A stretch of 64,000 nucleotides of DNA from DYMC01 sp035406705 (GTDB taxonomy: Bacteria; Verrucomicrobiota; Lentisphaeria; Victivallales; GWF2-50-93). Both the position numbers and the translations under genes were made by a program. Location of the stretch: the NCBI GenBank assembly GCA_964426675.1, contig CAYRRM010000007.1, forward strand, positions 27,428 through 91,427, in the 5' to 3' direction. Positions 35,109 to 44,584 of this stretch are shown piece after piece. A model generated the notes under the pieces. That model did not search any database, had not been told where the DNA came from, and was given only the letters and a program-made list of their open reading frames with translations. How positions within the stretch are numbered: position 1 is the first letter of the stretch; every line of letters begins with the position of its first letter.

Positions 35109-35855
35109 CTAGTTATTTACTCTTTCATACCAGAAAGAACATAATTTTTTCCTTTTGAGCAAAAAAGGGAAAATAATTAATGGAATAATTTTTATAAAAA
35201 TTTCAAATTTAGAGTATGTCTTAAATTTCCTTGAAGAACTCTTCACATAAAGGGGAATAATTTTAAAATATAAATGATTCCTTCTCCCCCATTTTTTTAG
35301 AGCTTTTGAAAAGTGAATTTCCTCCGAAGCATAAAAGCTCTCATCAAAACCACCTGTCTCCTCCCATCCTCTTTTGAGACAATATAAAAATGAACCTGCG
35401 GCAACAGGGTATAATCTAATTATAATATGATTCCATATCCAGGCAAGTAAGATGGCCACAAAATCAACATCACCATCCTCAAAACCAATATATGCCCCCC
35501 CGGCGCATATCTTACCACTATCCAGATTCAAAATTGCATGTTTCAATAATTCAGGCGTTACAACTGTATCAGCATCAATAAAAACTAAATACTTACCTTT
35601 CGCATTTTTAGCGCCTGCATTTCTTGCTCGAGCTATACAATTGACTTTTTCAAAAACAACATTCACTCCAAACTCTCTTGCAATTTCAGCTGTATTATCT
35701 GTAGAATTATTGTCAACAACAATAACTTCTCCTGAGAACCTTTCAGAAAGGCTATTTTTTGCTTCAAGGACAGCGGAAAGAGTCTGATTCAATAATTTTT
35801 CTTCATTATACGCAGGTATAATTATGGAATAATCAATAGACGAATTATCTATCAT
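35109..35855 (-). CDS. Family 2 glycosyltransferase
   Basis: A 248-residue GT2 with SIIIPAYNEEKLL at the start, VVDNNSTDNT and the DAD metal motif in LVFIDADTVV. A hydrophobic segment near 135-155 and another near 220-235 suggest membrane contact. It transfers a sugar from a nucleotide donor to an unknown acceptor. Its start overlaps the end of the upstream exported-protein gene by 11 bases, so the two are co-translated. Confidence 0.8.
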   Translation of the reverse strand: MIDNSSIDYSIIIPAYNEEKLLNQTLSAVLEAKNSLSERFSGEVIVVDNNSTDNTAEIAREFGVNVVFEKVNCIARARNAGAKNAKGKYLVFIDADTVVTPELLKHAILNLDSGKICAGGAYIGFEDGDVDFVAILLAWIWNHIIIRLYPVAAGSFLYCLKRGWEETGGFDESFYASEEIHFSKALKKWGRRNHLYFKIIPLYVKSSSRKFKTYSKFEIFIKIIPLIIFPFLLKRKKLCSFWYERVNN

Positions 35856-36357
35856 GTAATTTGCGCTTGATAATATCTTTTTGACGTGGAGTTAAGGCGT
35901 CTTTTTTATCCTCTTCTGAAATTTTTCCATTACCAATTTCTATTACTTCTATGTGATCAAGCTCAAGATGAAAAACAGGAAAAACTCCTACTTCTGGCGA
36001 AGAAGAAAACTTTTTTACCTTACCATATAATTTGACCTTTGATCCCGCTTTCAGTGAAGGAATGATTGCATTAGTCAAGTCATTTTTTTCGGCCATTACT
36101 GGAAAATTTGACGGTTTCACCTGTAAATAATAATATTTACCAGGTCTGTAACCTGATTTTTCCATATAAGGTAAAAAAGTTGTTTCATACCTAACAAAAA
36201 CTGTCTCAAAACAAATCCGTTTATTTTTGTACTCTTCTGGCATCGCCTTTACTACATCCGTAGAAAGTTCCTGATATTTTTTTGTATCCACCTCGGACTT
36301 AGCGAAATTTGCGAAAATCGCAAAAAGCATAGAGAAAAGAAAAAATCTTAATTTCAT
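35845..36357 (-). CDS. Exported protein of unknown function
   Basis: A 170-residue protein with a signal peptide (about 1-20). The mature part has a strand-rich centre (ICFETVFVRYETT, YYYLQVKP, SKVKLYGKV, FHLELDHIEVIEI) that may be an OB-fold, followed by a charged helical tail. No family is recognised. The signal peptide region carries an exact iterated element and encodes FAIFANFAK. Confidence 0.55.
   Translation of the reverse strand: MKLRFFLFSMLFAIFANFAKSEVDTKKYQELSTDVVKAMPEEYKNKRICFETVFVRYETTFLPYMEKSGYRPGKYYYLQVKPSNFPVMAEKNDLTNAIIPSLKAGSKVKLYGKVKKFSSSPEVGVFPVFHLELDHIEVIEIGNGKISEEDKKDALTPRQKDIIKRKLHDR
36310..36322 (+). repeat. Iterated element copy 11
   Basis: N is A. In the signal peptide of an exported protein, antisense, encoding AIFAN. 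Confidence 0.9.
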
Positions 36358-36443
36358 TTAAATCCTCCTCTTTTATTTTTTCGTTAAGGTTTACTAAAGA
36401 AACGTAAAAAATCACTATTTTATTATTTTGTAAATAAAATATA

Positions 36444-37196
36444 TTAATTGACCTTATCAATGTTATTAACTATTAGAAGAGGACGTCTCCATTCCTTTAC
36501 CCATTTTTTGACACCAGATACTTTTACTTTTTTATTAATCCACAAATCAAGATTTAGATTTTCAGAAATTAGATAACATATTGGGGCTAGAACACCGTTA
36601 ACATCAAGTACAAGAGCATATTTTACCGATGAATTATCTTTTAACAAAACAAGAAAACCCTCATAAGTAGAATTTTCCTCTGGAATATTTTCAAATTGAA
36701 GTTCTTTTTCCTCTGCATTACCAATATCTTCAGATGTTTTTTTGATTTTTTCCAGACTATCCTTTAGTTCAATAAATTCAGAACTAACCCAGGCTTTTAA
36801 TCCCTCCGGAGGTGATACCTTTATCCAATCATTTCTCTTTTCAATAATCTTCAACTTTTCACCTTTTAATACCCTGCGTGAATACGGAGCATATGTTATA
36901 TCAGTGCCAGAACGTAAAAAAGTATTTTTCTTTATTACCCCATCGTCTGAAATATCCCCTGAATAAATCCAGACATCCGAATCCTCTGGCACGTCCACTT
37001 CATACCAACCATCATTTTCTGTATAAATTTTAACTTCTGAATCCTTTGCGAGTTTCGCAATTACAGTATAATTCTGACTGGGTAAAACACGAACATTCAA
37101 CTTTCCCGCCTTCACTACACCACGAACAAAATCATCAGAAGCACTCACTAAAATAAATAAGGAAAAAATCAGAAAAAATACAATCGCCCTATTCAT
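36444..37196 (-). CDS. Exported protein with two bacterial SH3-like domains
   Basis: A 250-residue protein with a signal peptide (1-20). Two SH3b-type domains follow: residues about 24-80 (KLNVRVLPS, WYEVDVPEDSDVWIYSGDI) and about 85-145 (FLRSGTDITYAPYS, WIKVSPPEGLKAWVSSEFIEL). A short coiled-coil links to a C-terminal strand-rich domain not recognised. SH3b domains in exported proteins often bind peptidoglycan. An iterated element encodes IAKLAKDSE in the first domain. Confidence 0.75.
   Translation of the reverse strand: MNRAIVFFLIFSLFILVSASDDFVRGVVKAGKLNVRVLPSQNYTVIAKLAKDSEVKIYTENDGWYEVDVPEDSDVWIYSGDISDDGVIKKNTFLRSGTDITYAPYSRRVLKGEKLKIIEKRNDWIKVSPPEGLKAWVSSEFIELKDSLEKIKKTSEDIGNAEEKELQFENIPEENSTYEGFLVLLKDNSSVKYALVLDVNGVLAPICYLISENLNLDLWINKKVKVSGVKKWVKEWRRPLLIVNNIDKVN
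37047..37059 (-). repeat. Iterated element copy 12
   Basis: N is C. In the SH3-domain protein gene, sense, encoding IAKLAKD. Confidence 0.85.
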
Positions 37197-37297
37197 AAAT
37201 TATAAAAAACTCCTCTTTCTCTTTAAGACAAATAAAATATAGTGGCTATTTTATAAAAATAAAATTTTGTTTTTATTAAAATTTTCCTAAAAAACGT

Positions 37298-37327
37298 TTG
37301 ATAATTTGATTAAATCAGAAATATTAT
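37298..37327 (+). promoter_or_regulatory. Candidate sigma70 promoter for gpmI
   Basis: TTGATA (37298-37303), 18 bases, TATTAT (37322-37327), 30 bases before the gpmI ATG, which has an AAGGAG ribosome site. Confidence 0.45.
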
Positions 37328-37357
37328 CCCTCTTACAAAAAAGGAGTAAACACAATA

Positions 37358-39016
37358 ATGAGTCTTTCTCTACAAAAAAAACAAAAATTCAAATGTCGCA
37401 GGGGACCACTTGTATTGATGATATTAGATGGCGTCGGATATGGGAAATATCAAGATGGTGACGCCGTAAAAAATGCATATAAGCCAACCCTTGACAAACT
37501 CATTCAAACTTGCCCAAATACAAAATTAAAGGCTCATGGAACAGCAGTTGGATTACCAAGTGATGATGACATGGGAAATAGCGAAGTTGGACATAACGCA
37601 ATAGGCTGTGGAAGAGTGTTTGCGCAAGGAGCAAAACTCGTAACCAATGCTATTGAATCAGGTAAATTATTTGAAGGAAAAGTATGGCGAGAGTTAATCG
37701 AAAATTGTAAGAAAAATAACAGTACTCTTCACTTTATAGGACTTTTCTCTGACGGTAATGTTCATAGTCATATAGACCATCTCAAGGCAATGTTGAAAAA
37801 AGCAAAGGAAGAAGGTATAAAAAAATGCGGTATCCATACTTTACTCGATGGCAGAGATGTTCCTGAAACTTCAGCGCTCAACTACATAGATCCTTTTGAG
37901 ATTTTTTTGAAAGAACTCAATACGGAAGGTTGCGATTTTCGCATCGCTTCTGGAGGCGGGAGAATGTTTATTACTATGGATAGATACGGTGCAAATTGGG
38001 ATATGATAAAGAGAGGCTGGGAAACTCACGTCCATGGAAAAGGCAGATTCTTTAAATCTGCACATGAAGCCATAGAAACATTAAGAAACGAAACAAAGGC
38101 TATTGATCAAGATTTACCTCCATTCGTTATTTCAGACAATGGGATAAATCCAATACGTCCTATAAAAGACGGAGATTCTGTAATTTTCTTTAATTTCAGA
38201 GGTGATAGGGCAATAGAAATAACTGCTGCATTCGAGGAAGACAATTTTAGTAAATTCAATAGAGAGCCTCGTCCAAAAGTATGTTACGCCGGTATGATGG
38301 AGTATGATGGGGACCTCCACGTGCCCAAAAAATTTCTCGTAGAACCACCAGCAATCGATAGAACAGTCGGAGAATATCTTTGCGCAAATGGTATAACTCA
38401 AATGGCCATTAGTGAAACACAAAAATATGGGCATGTAACATACTTCTTCAATGGTAACAGATCCGGTTACATTAATGAATCTCTTGAAAAATATATTGAA
38501 ATACCATCGGATAAAGTTCCTTTTGAACAAAGGCCATGGATGAAATGTGCAGAAATTACAGATGAGGTAATACAAGCCATCAAAGAAGGAAAATATAAAT
38601 TTATTCGCCTGAACTATCCTAATGGAGACATGGTAGGACACACTGGAAGTTATCATGCTGCACTGGTAGCAATTTCTTGTTTGGACGTCTGCATTGCAAG
38701 AATCACAAATGCAATAAAAGAAACCGGTGGTATCCTGCTCATAACCGCAGATCACGGAAACGCAGATGATATGTATGAACATGATAAAAAAACAGGAAAA
38801 ATATTAATTGACGAGAAAACAGGAGAGCCAAAGAGAAAAACAAGTCATTCTTTAAATCCAGTTCCATTTATTATCTATGACCCCGAATATAAAGGTGAAT
38901 ATCAACAAACTCTTATTGAAGGACTTGGCATAAGTTCAATAGCAGGAACATGTATGGAACTTCTCGGCTTAGTTCCTCCTGAAGACTATGATAAGTCGGT
39001 TTTAAATTTTAACTAA
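37358..39016 (+). CDS. gpmI: 2,3-bisphosphoglycerate-independent phosphoglycerate mutase
   Basis: A 552-residue alkaline-phosphatase-superfamily enzyme that interconverts 3- and 2-phosphoglycerate in glycolysis. The metal Asp is in LMILDGVGYG, the phospho-Ser in DDMGNSEVGHN (Ser75), and HSHIDHL, GDMVGHTG and TADHGNADDM supply further metal ligands. It is a little longer than the usual 510 residues. It heads a plus-strand group with an aldo-keto reductase and recR. One iterated element encodes CDFRIAS. Confidence 0.95.
   Translation: MSLSLQKKQKFKCRRGPLVLMILDGVGYGKYQDGDAVKNAYKPTLDKLIQTCPNTKLKAHGTAVGLPSDDDMGNSEVGHNAIGCGRVFAQGAKLVTNAIESGKLFEGKVWRELIENCKKNNSTLHFIGLFSDGNVHSHIDHLKAMLKKAKEEGIKKCGIHTLLDGRDVPETSALNYIDPFEIFLKELNTEGCDFRIASGGGRMFITMDRYGANWDMIKRGWETHVHGKGRFFKSAHEAIETLRNETKAIDQDLPPFVISDNGINPIRPIKDGDSVIFFNFRGDRAIEITAAFEEDNFSKFNREPRPKVCYAGMMEYDGDLHVPKKFLVEPPAIDRTVGEYLCANGITQMAISETQKYGHVTYFFNGNRSGYINESLEKYIEIPSDKVPFEQRPWMKCAEITDEVIQAIKEGKYKFIRLNYPNGDMVGHTGSYHAALVAISCLDVCIARITNAIKETGGILLITADHGNADDMYEHDKKTGKILIDEKTGEPKRKTSHSLNPVPFIIYDPEYKGEYQQTLIEGLGISSIAGTCMELLGLVPPEDYDKSVLNFN
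37931..37943 (-). repeat. Iterated element copy 13
   Basis: N is A. In gpmI, antisense and in another frame, encoding CDFRI. Confidence 0.9.
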
Positions 39017-39030
39017 TAGAGGAGAATAAA

Positions 39031-40005
39031 ATGATGAATTATAGGAATCTTGGAAATTCTGGTTTAAAAATAAGTGAATTATCATTTGGTTCGTGGGTAA
39101 CTTTCGGTAATCAGATTGACATTTCAGAAGCGTCTAAAATCTTAAAAACTGCTTACGATGCAGGTATAAATTTTTTTGATAATGCAGAAGCATATGCAGC
39201 AGGTAAATCTGAAGAAATTATGGGAAAAGCCCTCAAAAAATTGAGCTGGGATAGAGATTCTTATATAATTTCAAGCAAAGTGTTCTTTGGCTCAAAAAAT
39301 AATCCTCTTCCGACTCAAAAAGGTTTATCCAGAAAACACATCATTGAGGCCTGCAATCAAGCATTACAAAGGTTTCAAACGGATTACATAGATCTGTACT
39401 TCTGTCACAGACCAGATCCAGAAACACCAATAGAAGAAACTGTTCGCGCAATGAATACTCTTATTGAACAAGGAAAAATATTTTACTGGGGCACAAGCGA
39501 ATGGTCAGCTTACCAAATACTACAGGCTTTTAAAATCGCAGAAAAACTGAACCTTATCCCACCAACTATGGAACAACCTCAATATAATCTATTTTGCAGA
39601 GAGCGAATGGAAAAGGAGTATTTGCCTATCTTTAAAGAATATAAACTTGGAACTACCATATGGTCACCTTTAGCAAGCGGCATTCTGAGCGGAAAATATA
39701 ATAATGGAATACCAAAAGATTCAAGAATGAACTTACCCGGTTATGAATGGCTAAAGGAAAGACTTCTCTCAGAAGAGGGAAAGATAAAAATTGAAAAAAC
39801 AAAAAAACTTGCAAAAATTGCAGAAAAAATTGGAATTAGTCTGCCTTGTATGGCAATAGCGTGGTGTCTTAAAAATCAAAATGTAAGCACAGTAATTCTG
39901 GGGGCTTCAAAAATTTCTCAATTGAAAGAAAATCTAAAAGCTGTCGAAGCTGTAAAAATTTTAGATGATGATACTATAGAAGAAATTGAGAATGTTCTCA
40001 AATGA
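39031..40005 (+). CDS. Aldo/keto reductase (Kv-beta/YghZ-like)
   Basis: A 324-residue NADPH-dependent reductase. The tetrad is visible: Asp and Tyr in NFFDNAEAYAAG, Lys in IISSKVFFG and His in YFCHRPDP. The C-terminal VILGASKISQLKENLKA block binds the cofactor phosphate. Sequence style is closest to AKR6-type proteins such as YghZ. The substrate is unknown; roles in detoxifying aldehydes such as methylglyoxal are common. GGAG precedes the ATG. Confidence 0.85.
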   Translation: MMNYRNLGNSGLKISELSFGSWVTFGNQIDISEASKILKTAYDAGINFFDNAEAYAAGKSEEIMGKALKKLSWDRDSYIISSKVFFGSKNNPLPTQKGLSRKHIIEACNQALQRFQTDYIDLYFCHRPDPETPIEETVRAMNTLIEQGKIFYWGTSEWSAYQILQAFKIAEKLNLIPPTMEQPQYNLFCRERMEKEYLPIFKEYKLGTTIWSPLASGILSGKYNNGIPKDSRMNLPGYEWLKERLLSEEGKIKIEKTKKLAKIAEKIGISLPCMAIAWCLKNQNVSTVILGASKISQLKENLKAVEAVKILDDDTIEEIENVLK

Positions 40006-40032
40006 TTTTATTTTAAAGGTATTATATAAAAT

Positions 40033-40641
40033 ATGGAAAAATATCCACAGGCATTTGAAGATCTAATAAGCTTTTTTAAAAGTTTTCCCGGTATTGGAAA
40101 ACGCACAGCTGAAAGAATGGCTTTTGAGATTATGAAATGGAGTCCTGAAAAATTAAGCCAGGCTGCTAAAGTGATTTCCGAATTAAAAAATAACTTATCT
40201 TATTGCGATAATTGTGGCAACCTATCTGAAACTTCAAAACTTTGCTCAATATGCTCAGATCCACACAGGGATCATTCTATTATTTGTATAGTAGAAGATA
40301 TCCCCCAAATCCAGAGTATCGAAAAAGCGAAAGCCTACAAAGGCCTATATCATGTCCTGCATGGAAAAATTATCCCACTCGATAATAGGGAAATCTCAAC
40401 AGAAGTAATAGATAAAATAAAACACAGAATTGAGAGTGGAGAAATAAAAGAAATATTAATAGCCTTGAGTATGGATATTGAAGGTCAGGCAACGGCTATC
40501 TATCTTTCAGATATATTAAAAGTATGCAATATAAAAATTTCTAGAATTGCAAGAGGAATACCAGCAGGCTCAGATATAAGTTATGCTGATCCTGCAACTA
40601 TAAGCGCAGCAATTTCGGGAAGAACACAGATTCAAAGTTAA
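40033..40641 (+). CDS. recR: Recombination protein RecR
   Basis: A 202-residue protein of normal length: helix-hairpin-helix FFKSFPGIGKRTAERMAF, the zinc motif YCDNCGN...CSIC and a Toprim domain (IICIVEDIPQIQSIEKA). RecR helps load RecA with RecF/RecO during gap repair. No dnaX is present next to it, unlike in many bacteria. Confidence 0.95.
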   Translation: MEKYPQAFEDLISFFKSFPGIGKRTAERMAFEIMKWSPEKLSQAAKVISELKNNLSYCDNCGNLSETSKLCSICSDPHRDHSIICIVEDIPQIQSIEKAKAYKGLYHVLHGKIIPLDNREISTEVIDKIKHRIESGEIKEILIALSMDIEGQATAIYLSDILKVCNIKISRIARGIPAGSDISYADPATISAAISGRTQIQS

Positions 40642-40780
40642 AAATACAGTTTTAGTTCAGGATTTGCCACAATCACTATTAAAGCATAAAGCCTTTTTAA
40701 GCAAAATCCAAGGCAACTACTATGATTTTATACAAGAGGTAAACAAAAAAAAATATTCACAAAATTCACAATCTTCAGGT

Positions 40781-40858
40781 TGGTCGGGATGGTGAGACTC
40801 GAACTCACGACCTTCAGACCCCCAGTCTGACGCGCTAACCAGGCTGCGCTACATCCCG
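40781..40858 (-). tRNA. tRNA-Pro (anticodon GGG)
   Basis: On the minus strand the acceptor arm CGGGATG pairs with CATCCCG, followed by ACCA, so CCA is encoded. D arm GCGC/GCGC, anticodon stem TCAGA/TCTGA with loop CTGGGGG (anticodon GGG), and T arm GTGAG/CTCAC with loop TTCGAGT all fold. It reads CCC and CCU. The C1-G72 pair is typical of bacterial tRNA-Pro. The rest of the 368-base gap around it (40642-41009) shows nothing else. Confidence 0.95.
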
Positions 40859-41009
40859 AAAAAAGGAATATGATAAAGCTATAATATACTTTGTTATCCA
40901 AAGCATTCAACCTATAATTTATTGTTTAACCATATAAAATCTCTATTTTGTATTTAACGTTTGTAAATAGAAATAAAGCTGCAAGATTCTGAAAAAAAAT
41001 ATAATTCAC

Positions 41010-42836
41010 TCATCTTATTTGATATATACTCGAATCACTTCCTCTTACAATTTCTGGTAGTTTCTTTGGATATAATCTAAAAAACTCAAATCTTTCAAAA
41101 TAATCATTATTTTTTGTATCTATTGTTCGCATAATAAAAAAAATCCCTGCATTTTTTAATTTTTCAATCTTCTCTTCAAAATTCTCTTTATCATCAAAGA
41201 GAAATTTAAGTTCTTCAGACCATAACGGGATAAGAGTTACTTGAGCATCCCCTTTCCTGTAAAGATAAGCTGAATAAAGTGCACTATCCGTCAAAATAAG
41301 TGCCCCTTTTGGCAAAGAAGCAGTGTATTTAAAGATTTTTGCCTCTATTCCTTCTCTGCGTTTAAAAGCGACTTTTAACCAATATTTCGGTTTTATCTTG
41401 AAAAAAAACAAAGGTGTCGTAAGACAAGATAAAAAAGAAAAGATTATAATCAGACTAAGAGCAATCCTAAACCATAATTTCATCAAAGTTAAACTCGCGA
41501 TTTTCGCAAAAATAATCCCGAATGGGATGGAAAGGCACACAATAAACGGAGCTAAAACGCGCATAGAATAAAAAATTCCTCCACAGGTATATCCAGTAGA
41601 AAAAACCCATACAGCAAGTATAACTATTGAGAAAAATGCAAATGGATAAAGTTTCTTTTCTTTAAAAATTAAGATAAATGTTATCAGTTGGAAAGGCATT
41701 CCAAGTAAAGCGAATTTCAATGCATCAAGAAGTAAACTGGGATTATTAAATAAGGAAAATTGCTTTGAATACTCATTCATAATTCCTCTATGGACTACAT
41801 TATAATTATACTTATCGTAAAAATAAAGAGGATAAAAGGGATTACCAAAAATAATGAAATTACGAATATAGAATGGTGAAATAACTAAAAATGACAATAA
41901 AACTATCTTCAAAATATACTTTTTATCTATTCCCCAAAAAAACATAACGGGAATAGCTGTAAAAAGAAGAACCGGACCATACTCTCTGCATAATCCAGCT
42001 ATTCCCAAACATAAAGCAGCCAGAATGTGAAAATTTCGATTTTCCTTATCTCTTTTTAATAGGATTAGATAATAAAGAAAACCTGACAAAGCCGCAGCTA
42101 TCCATCCAGTCTCTTGACCAAGAAAAATTGCAAAGAAGAATGTCGAAGATGAAAGTAAAGCAATAAATGATAAGAAAGCAGCATTTTTATTCCTTGATAA
42201 AATGAAAGATGTTTTATAAACAAAGTATGAACAGAGAAAGAACTGTAAAATTACAAAGAAAACAGATAATACAGGCAAAATTCTGCCAGCACAAATATAA
42301 AGAAAAGCATATAAGGAAGAAACAAATGGAGGAAAACCATCAGGGTAAGGATAAATTATGAAATCATTTATAAACTGCGGAGGGTAAAATGATATTCTTC
42401 CTTTCAAAAAAATTAGCTCAGCCATATGTTCCCATCTAAAAACAGAATCAGGAGAAATCATTGGTTGAAAAATATAACGAAAAAATAATACTCCTGCGAA
42501 TAACAAAAATAAAATAGTGATTTTTTCTCTCGCAATTTCCTTAAAATTAAAACTCAATTGAGAAAATCGCATCTCAATCTTTTGTTGGGACACGTTAAGG
42601 AACACAAGAAAGGAGAAGGAAACTACAAAAATAAAAACTGTTATCAGATTAGAAGAAAAGGAATACGCAGTGAATAAAATTGCATAGAAAATAGTAAGCA
42701 GGTATATAATAAAAGAAGAGATAATTTTATCTACGCCCTGTTGCTTCAATAAAATAGACAAAAAGTATGAAGGTATAAATGGGATAAAGGCAAAGATAAA
42801 AAGTCTTATTATGGATATAATGATAGAATTATTCAT
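41010..42836 (-). CDS. Polytopic membrane glycosyltransferase-like protein (GT39/PMT clan)
   Basis: A 608-residue protein with about a dozen membrane helices and a C-terminal soluble part (about 490-608). SPDSVFRWEHMAEL after the early helices and YPYPDGFPPFVSSLYA are placed like the first periplasmic loop of GT-C enzymes, which carry a catalytic Asp there; GLCREYGP follows later. It likely transfers a sugar from a lipid-linked donor in the periplasm. The exact family is uncertain. A one-mismatch iterated element encodes FAKIASL. Confidence 0.6.
   Translation of the reverse strand: MNNSIIISIIRLFIFAFIPFIPSYFLSILLKQQGVDKIISSFIIYLLTIFYAILFTAYSFSSNLITVFIFVVSFSFLVFLNVSQQKIEMRFSQLSFNFKEIAREKITILFLLFAGVLFFRYIFQPMISPDSVFRWEHMAELIFLKGRISFYPPQFINDFIIYPYPDGFPPFVSSLYAFLYICAGRILPVLSVFFVILQFFLCSYFVYKTSFILSRNKNAAFLSFIALLSSSTFFFAIFLGQETGWIAAALSGFLYYLILLKRDKENRNFHILAALCLGIAGLCREYGPVLLFTAIPVMFFWGIDKKYILKIVLLSFLVISPFYIRNFIIFGNPFYPLYFYDKYNYNVVHRGIMNEYSKQFSLFNNPSLLLDALKFALLGMPFQLITFILIFKEKKLYPFAFFSIVILAVWVFSTGYTCGGIFYSMRVLAPFIVCLSIPFGIIFAKIASLTLMKLWFRIALSLIIIFSFLSCLTTPLFFFKIKPKYWLKVAFKRREGIEAKIFKYTASLPKGALILTDSALYSAYLYRKGDAQVTLIPLWSEELKFLFDDKENFEEKIEKLKNAGIFFIMRTIDTKNNDYFERFEFFRLYPKKLPEIVRGSDSSIYQIR
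41496..41508 (-). repeat. Iterated element, one-mismatch variant
   Basis: TGCGAAAATCGCG: the last A is changed to G. In the membrane glycosyltransferase gene, sense, encoding FAKIAS. Confidence 0.65.
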
Positions 42837-42961
42837 AATTTATTAATTTACTATTTCAGAAAGATATTTCACCAAAAACTAAGTAATTTTATATATTTTT
42901 TATTTGTCTTGCAAAATCAATGTGCTTAATTACCATGTAAAAAAAGAATTTATCATTGAAA

Positions 42962-43522
42962 ATGCCTTTAAAACAACTTTATACTTTTATTTTATTATTT
43001 TTATTATATGCGTGCGCAGAAATACCGCAAAAACCAGCTTACGAGTTATTAGGTGGAAGAGCGGATTCGAAAGTTTTTTTAGCCTGTAATTTGTGGTTTA
43101 CAGAAACAAAATTAATACCAGTAGAAAATTATCCTAAGGGGCGCCTATTAAACGTTGGTACAGAAATAAAAATAATATCATACAATGAGAAAGAGATAAA
43201 ATTTTCAAATATATATGGTTCAGTCTTTACAATAATTTACAAAAAAGAAAGAACTATGATGCCAGTTGAAAAATATATAAATTTAATATTTTCTTTAACC
43301 AATCCATTGGAATCAATTGATGAAAACTCCAGAAAAGCTATTCTAATGGGAGAAATAAAACAAGATATGAAAAAAGAAGAAATATTCATGGCCTTAGGCC
43401 CTCCAATTATGACAAGAACTCCAAACTGGCAGGAAAATAATACATGGACATATTGGGCAGATATCGATAAATATAAAAAATTAGTTTTTAAGGAAAATAA
43501 ACTCCTGGAGATAATAAAATGA
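42962..43522 (+). CDS. Lipoprotein with BamE/SmpA-like C-terminal domain
   Basis: From the ATG at 42962 the protein has 186 residues; a TTG two codons earlier is less likely. The signal ends in lipobox LYAC. The final 60 residues (GEIKQDMKKEEIFMALGPPIMTR, then NTWTYWADID and LVFKENKLLEI) follow the SmpA/OmlA/BamE pattern of helix-helix-strands, here split for reading. Its stop overlaps the next start (ATGA), an odd pairing with a nucleotide-sugar enzyme. The ribosome site is poor. Confidence 0.65.
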   Translation: MPLKQLYTFILLFLLYACAEIPQKPAYELLGGRADSKVFLACNLWFTETKLIPVENYPKGRLLNVGTEIKIISYNEKEIKFSNIYGSVFTIIYKKERTMMPVEKYINLIFSLTNPLESIDENSRKAILMGEIKQDMKKEEIFMALGPPIMTRTPNWQENNTWTYWADIDKYKKLVFKENKLLEIIK

Positions 43523-44457
43523 ATAAAACTATTCTGGTAACGGGTGGAGGTGGTTTTCTTGGCTCTCACCTTTGCGAACGCTTACTGAATGATGGCAATT
43601 ATGTAATATGTGTAGATAATTTTTTCACTGGTTCAAAGGCAAATATAATACATATGTTGTCAAATCCGAGATTCGAATTTATAAGACACGATATTACCTG
43701 GCCCCTATACGTAGAAGTAGATGAAATATACAATTTAGCCTGCCCGGCTTCTCCTATTCATTATCAGCATGATCCTATTCAAACAACTAAAACAAGCGTG
43801 ATCGGCGCAATAAATTTACTCGGTTTAGCTAAGAGATTGAAAATTAAAATTCTTCAAGCCTCAACCTCAGAAATTTACGGGGATCCTCTTGTTCATCCAC
43901 AGGTAGAAGAGTATTGGGGAAACGTAAATCCAATAGGACCACGTAGTTGCTATGACGAAGGAAAACGCTGTGCAGAGACTCTATTTTTTGACTATCACAG
44001 ACAATTAGGTATCCCCATAAAAGTTGTTCGAATATTCAATACTTATGGTCCTAGAATGCAAATCAATGATGGTAGAGTTGTTAGTAACTTCATCGTCCAG
44101 GCACTTCAGAATAAAGACATTACAGTCTATGGAGATGGACAACAAACTAGAAGCTTCTGTTATGTTTCAGATATGATAGAAGCCTTTGTAAAAATGATGG
44201 CCACAGAAAATACTATTACCGGTCCAATAAACCTCGGTAATCCAATGGAGTTTACTATCTTTGAACTAGCTGAAACGATTATAAGATTAACTGGTTCAAA
44301 ATCAAAGATCATATATAAAGAGCTCCCACAAGACGACCCGATAAAACGTAAACCAGATATATCAAAAGCAAAAAAGATATTGTCCTGGGAACCTAAAATA
44401 CAGCTTGAAGACGGCTTAAGAGAAACTATCTCGTATTTCAAAAAAGTAATTTCATAA
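43519..44457 (+). CDS. uxs: UDP-glucuronate decarboxylase (UDP-xylose synthase)
   Basis: A 312-residue extended short-chain dehydrogenase. TGGGGFLGSHLCERL binds NAD, and NPIGPRSCYDEGKR contains the catalytic YxxxK in the form specific to UDP-xylose synthases. FNTYGPRMQINDGRVVSNF is also characteristic. It turns UDP-glucuronate into UDP-xylose, feeding surface glycans. The xylulokinase-like gene elsewhere is not evidence for a common pathway. It converges on the ABC exporter gene. Confidence 0.9.
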   Translation: MNKTILVTGGGGFLGSHLCERLLNDGNYVICVDNFFTGSKANIIHMLSNPRFEFIRHDITWPLYVEVDEIYNLACPASPIHYQHDPIQTTKTSVIGAINLLGLAKRLKIKILQASTSEIYGDPLVHPQVEEYWGNVNPIGPRSCYDEGKRCAETLFFDYHRQLGIPIKVVRIFNTYGPRMQINDGRVVSNFIVQALQNKDITVYGDGQQTRSFCYVSDMIEAFVKMMATENTITGPINLGNPMEFTIFELAETIIRLTGSKSKIIYKELPQDDPIKRKPDISKAKKILSWEPKIQLEDGLRETISYFKKVIS

Positions 44458-44494
44458 ACACAAAAAGTTTTCTTGACCTTTCATCAGACAAAAT

Positions 44495-44550
44495 AAAAAA
44501 AAAATCATCATATTTCCACGTTTGAAGAACATAACTCTCAATATGATGAT
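44495..44550 (-). terminator. AT-only intrinsic terminator downstream of the ABC exporter gene
   Basis: Read on the minus strand, ATCATCATATT (44550-44540) pairs perfectly over 11 bases with AATATGATGAT (44514-44504) around a 25-base loop, and ten T residues follow (44504-44495). The stem has only two G-C pairs and the loop is long, so efficiency is uncertain. Confidence 0.5.
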
Positions 44551-44584
44551 CCATTAGGGGGGTGAATATTTCATGAAAATCTCA

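Noticed and set aside
38132..38782. Long frame antisense to gpmI
   Set aside because: It lies wholly inside a clear gpmI gene, is Cys/Phe/Ile-rich in the way of antisense frames and has no family marks.
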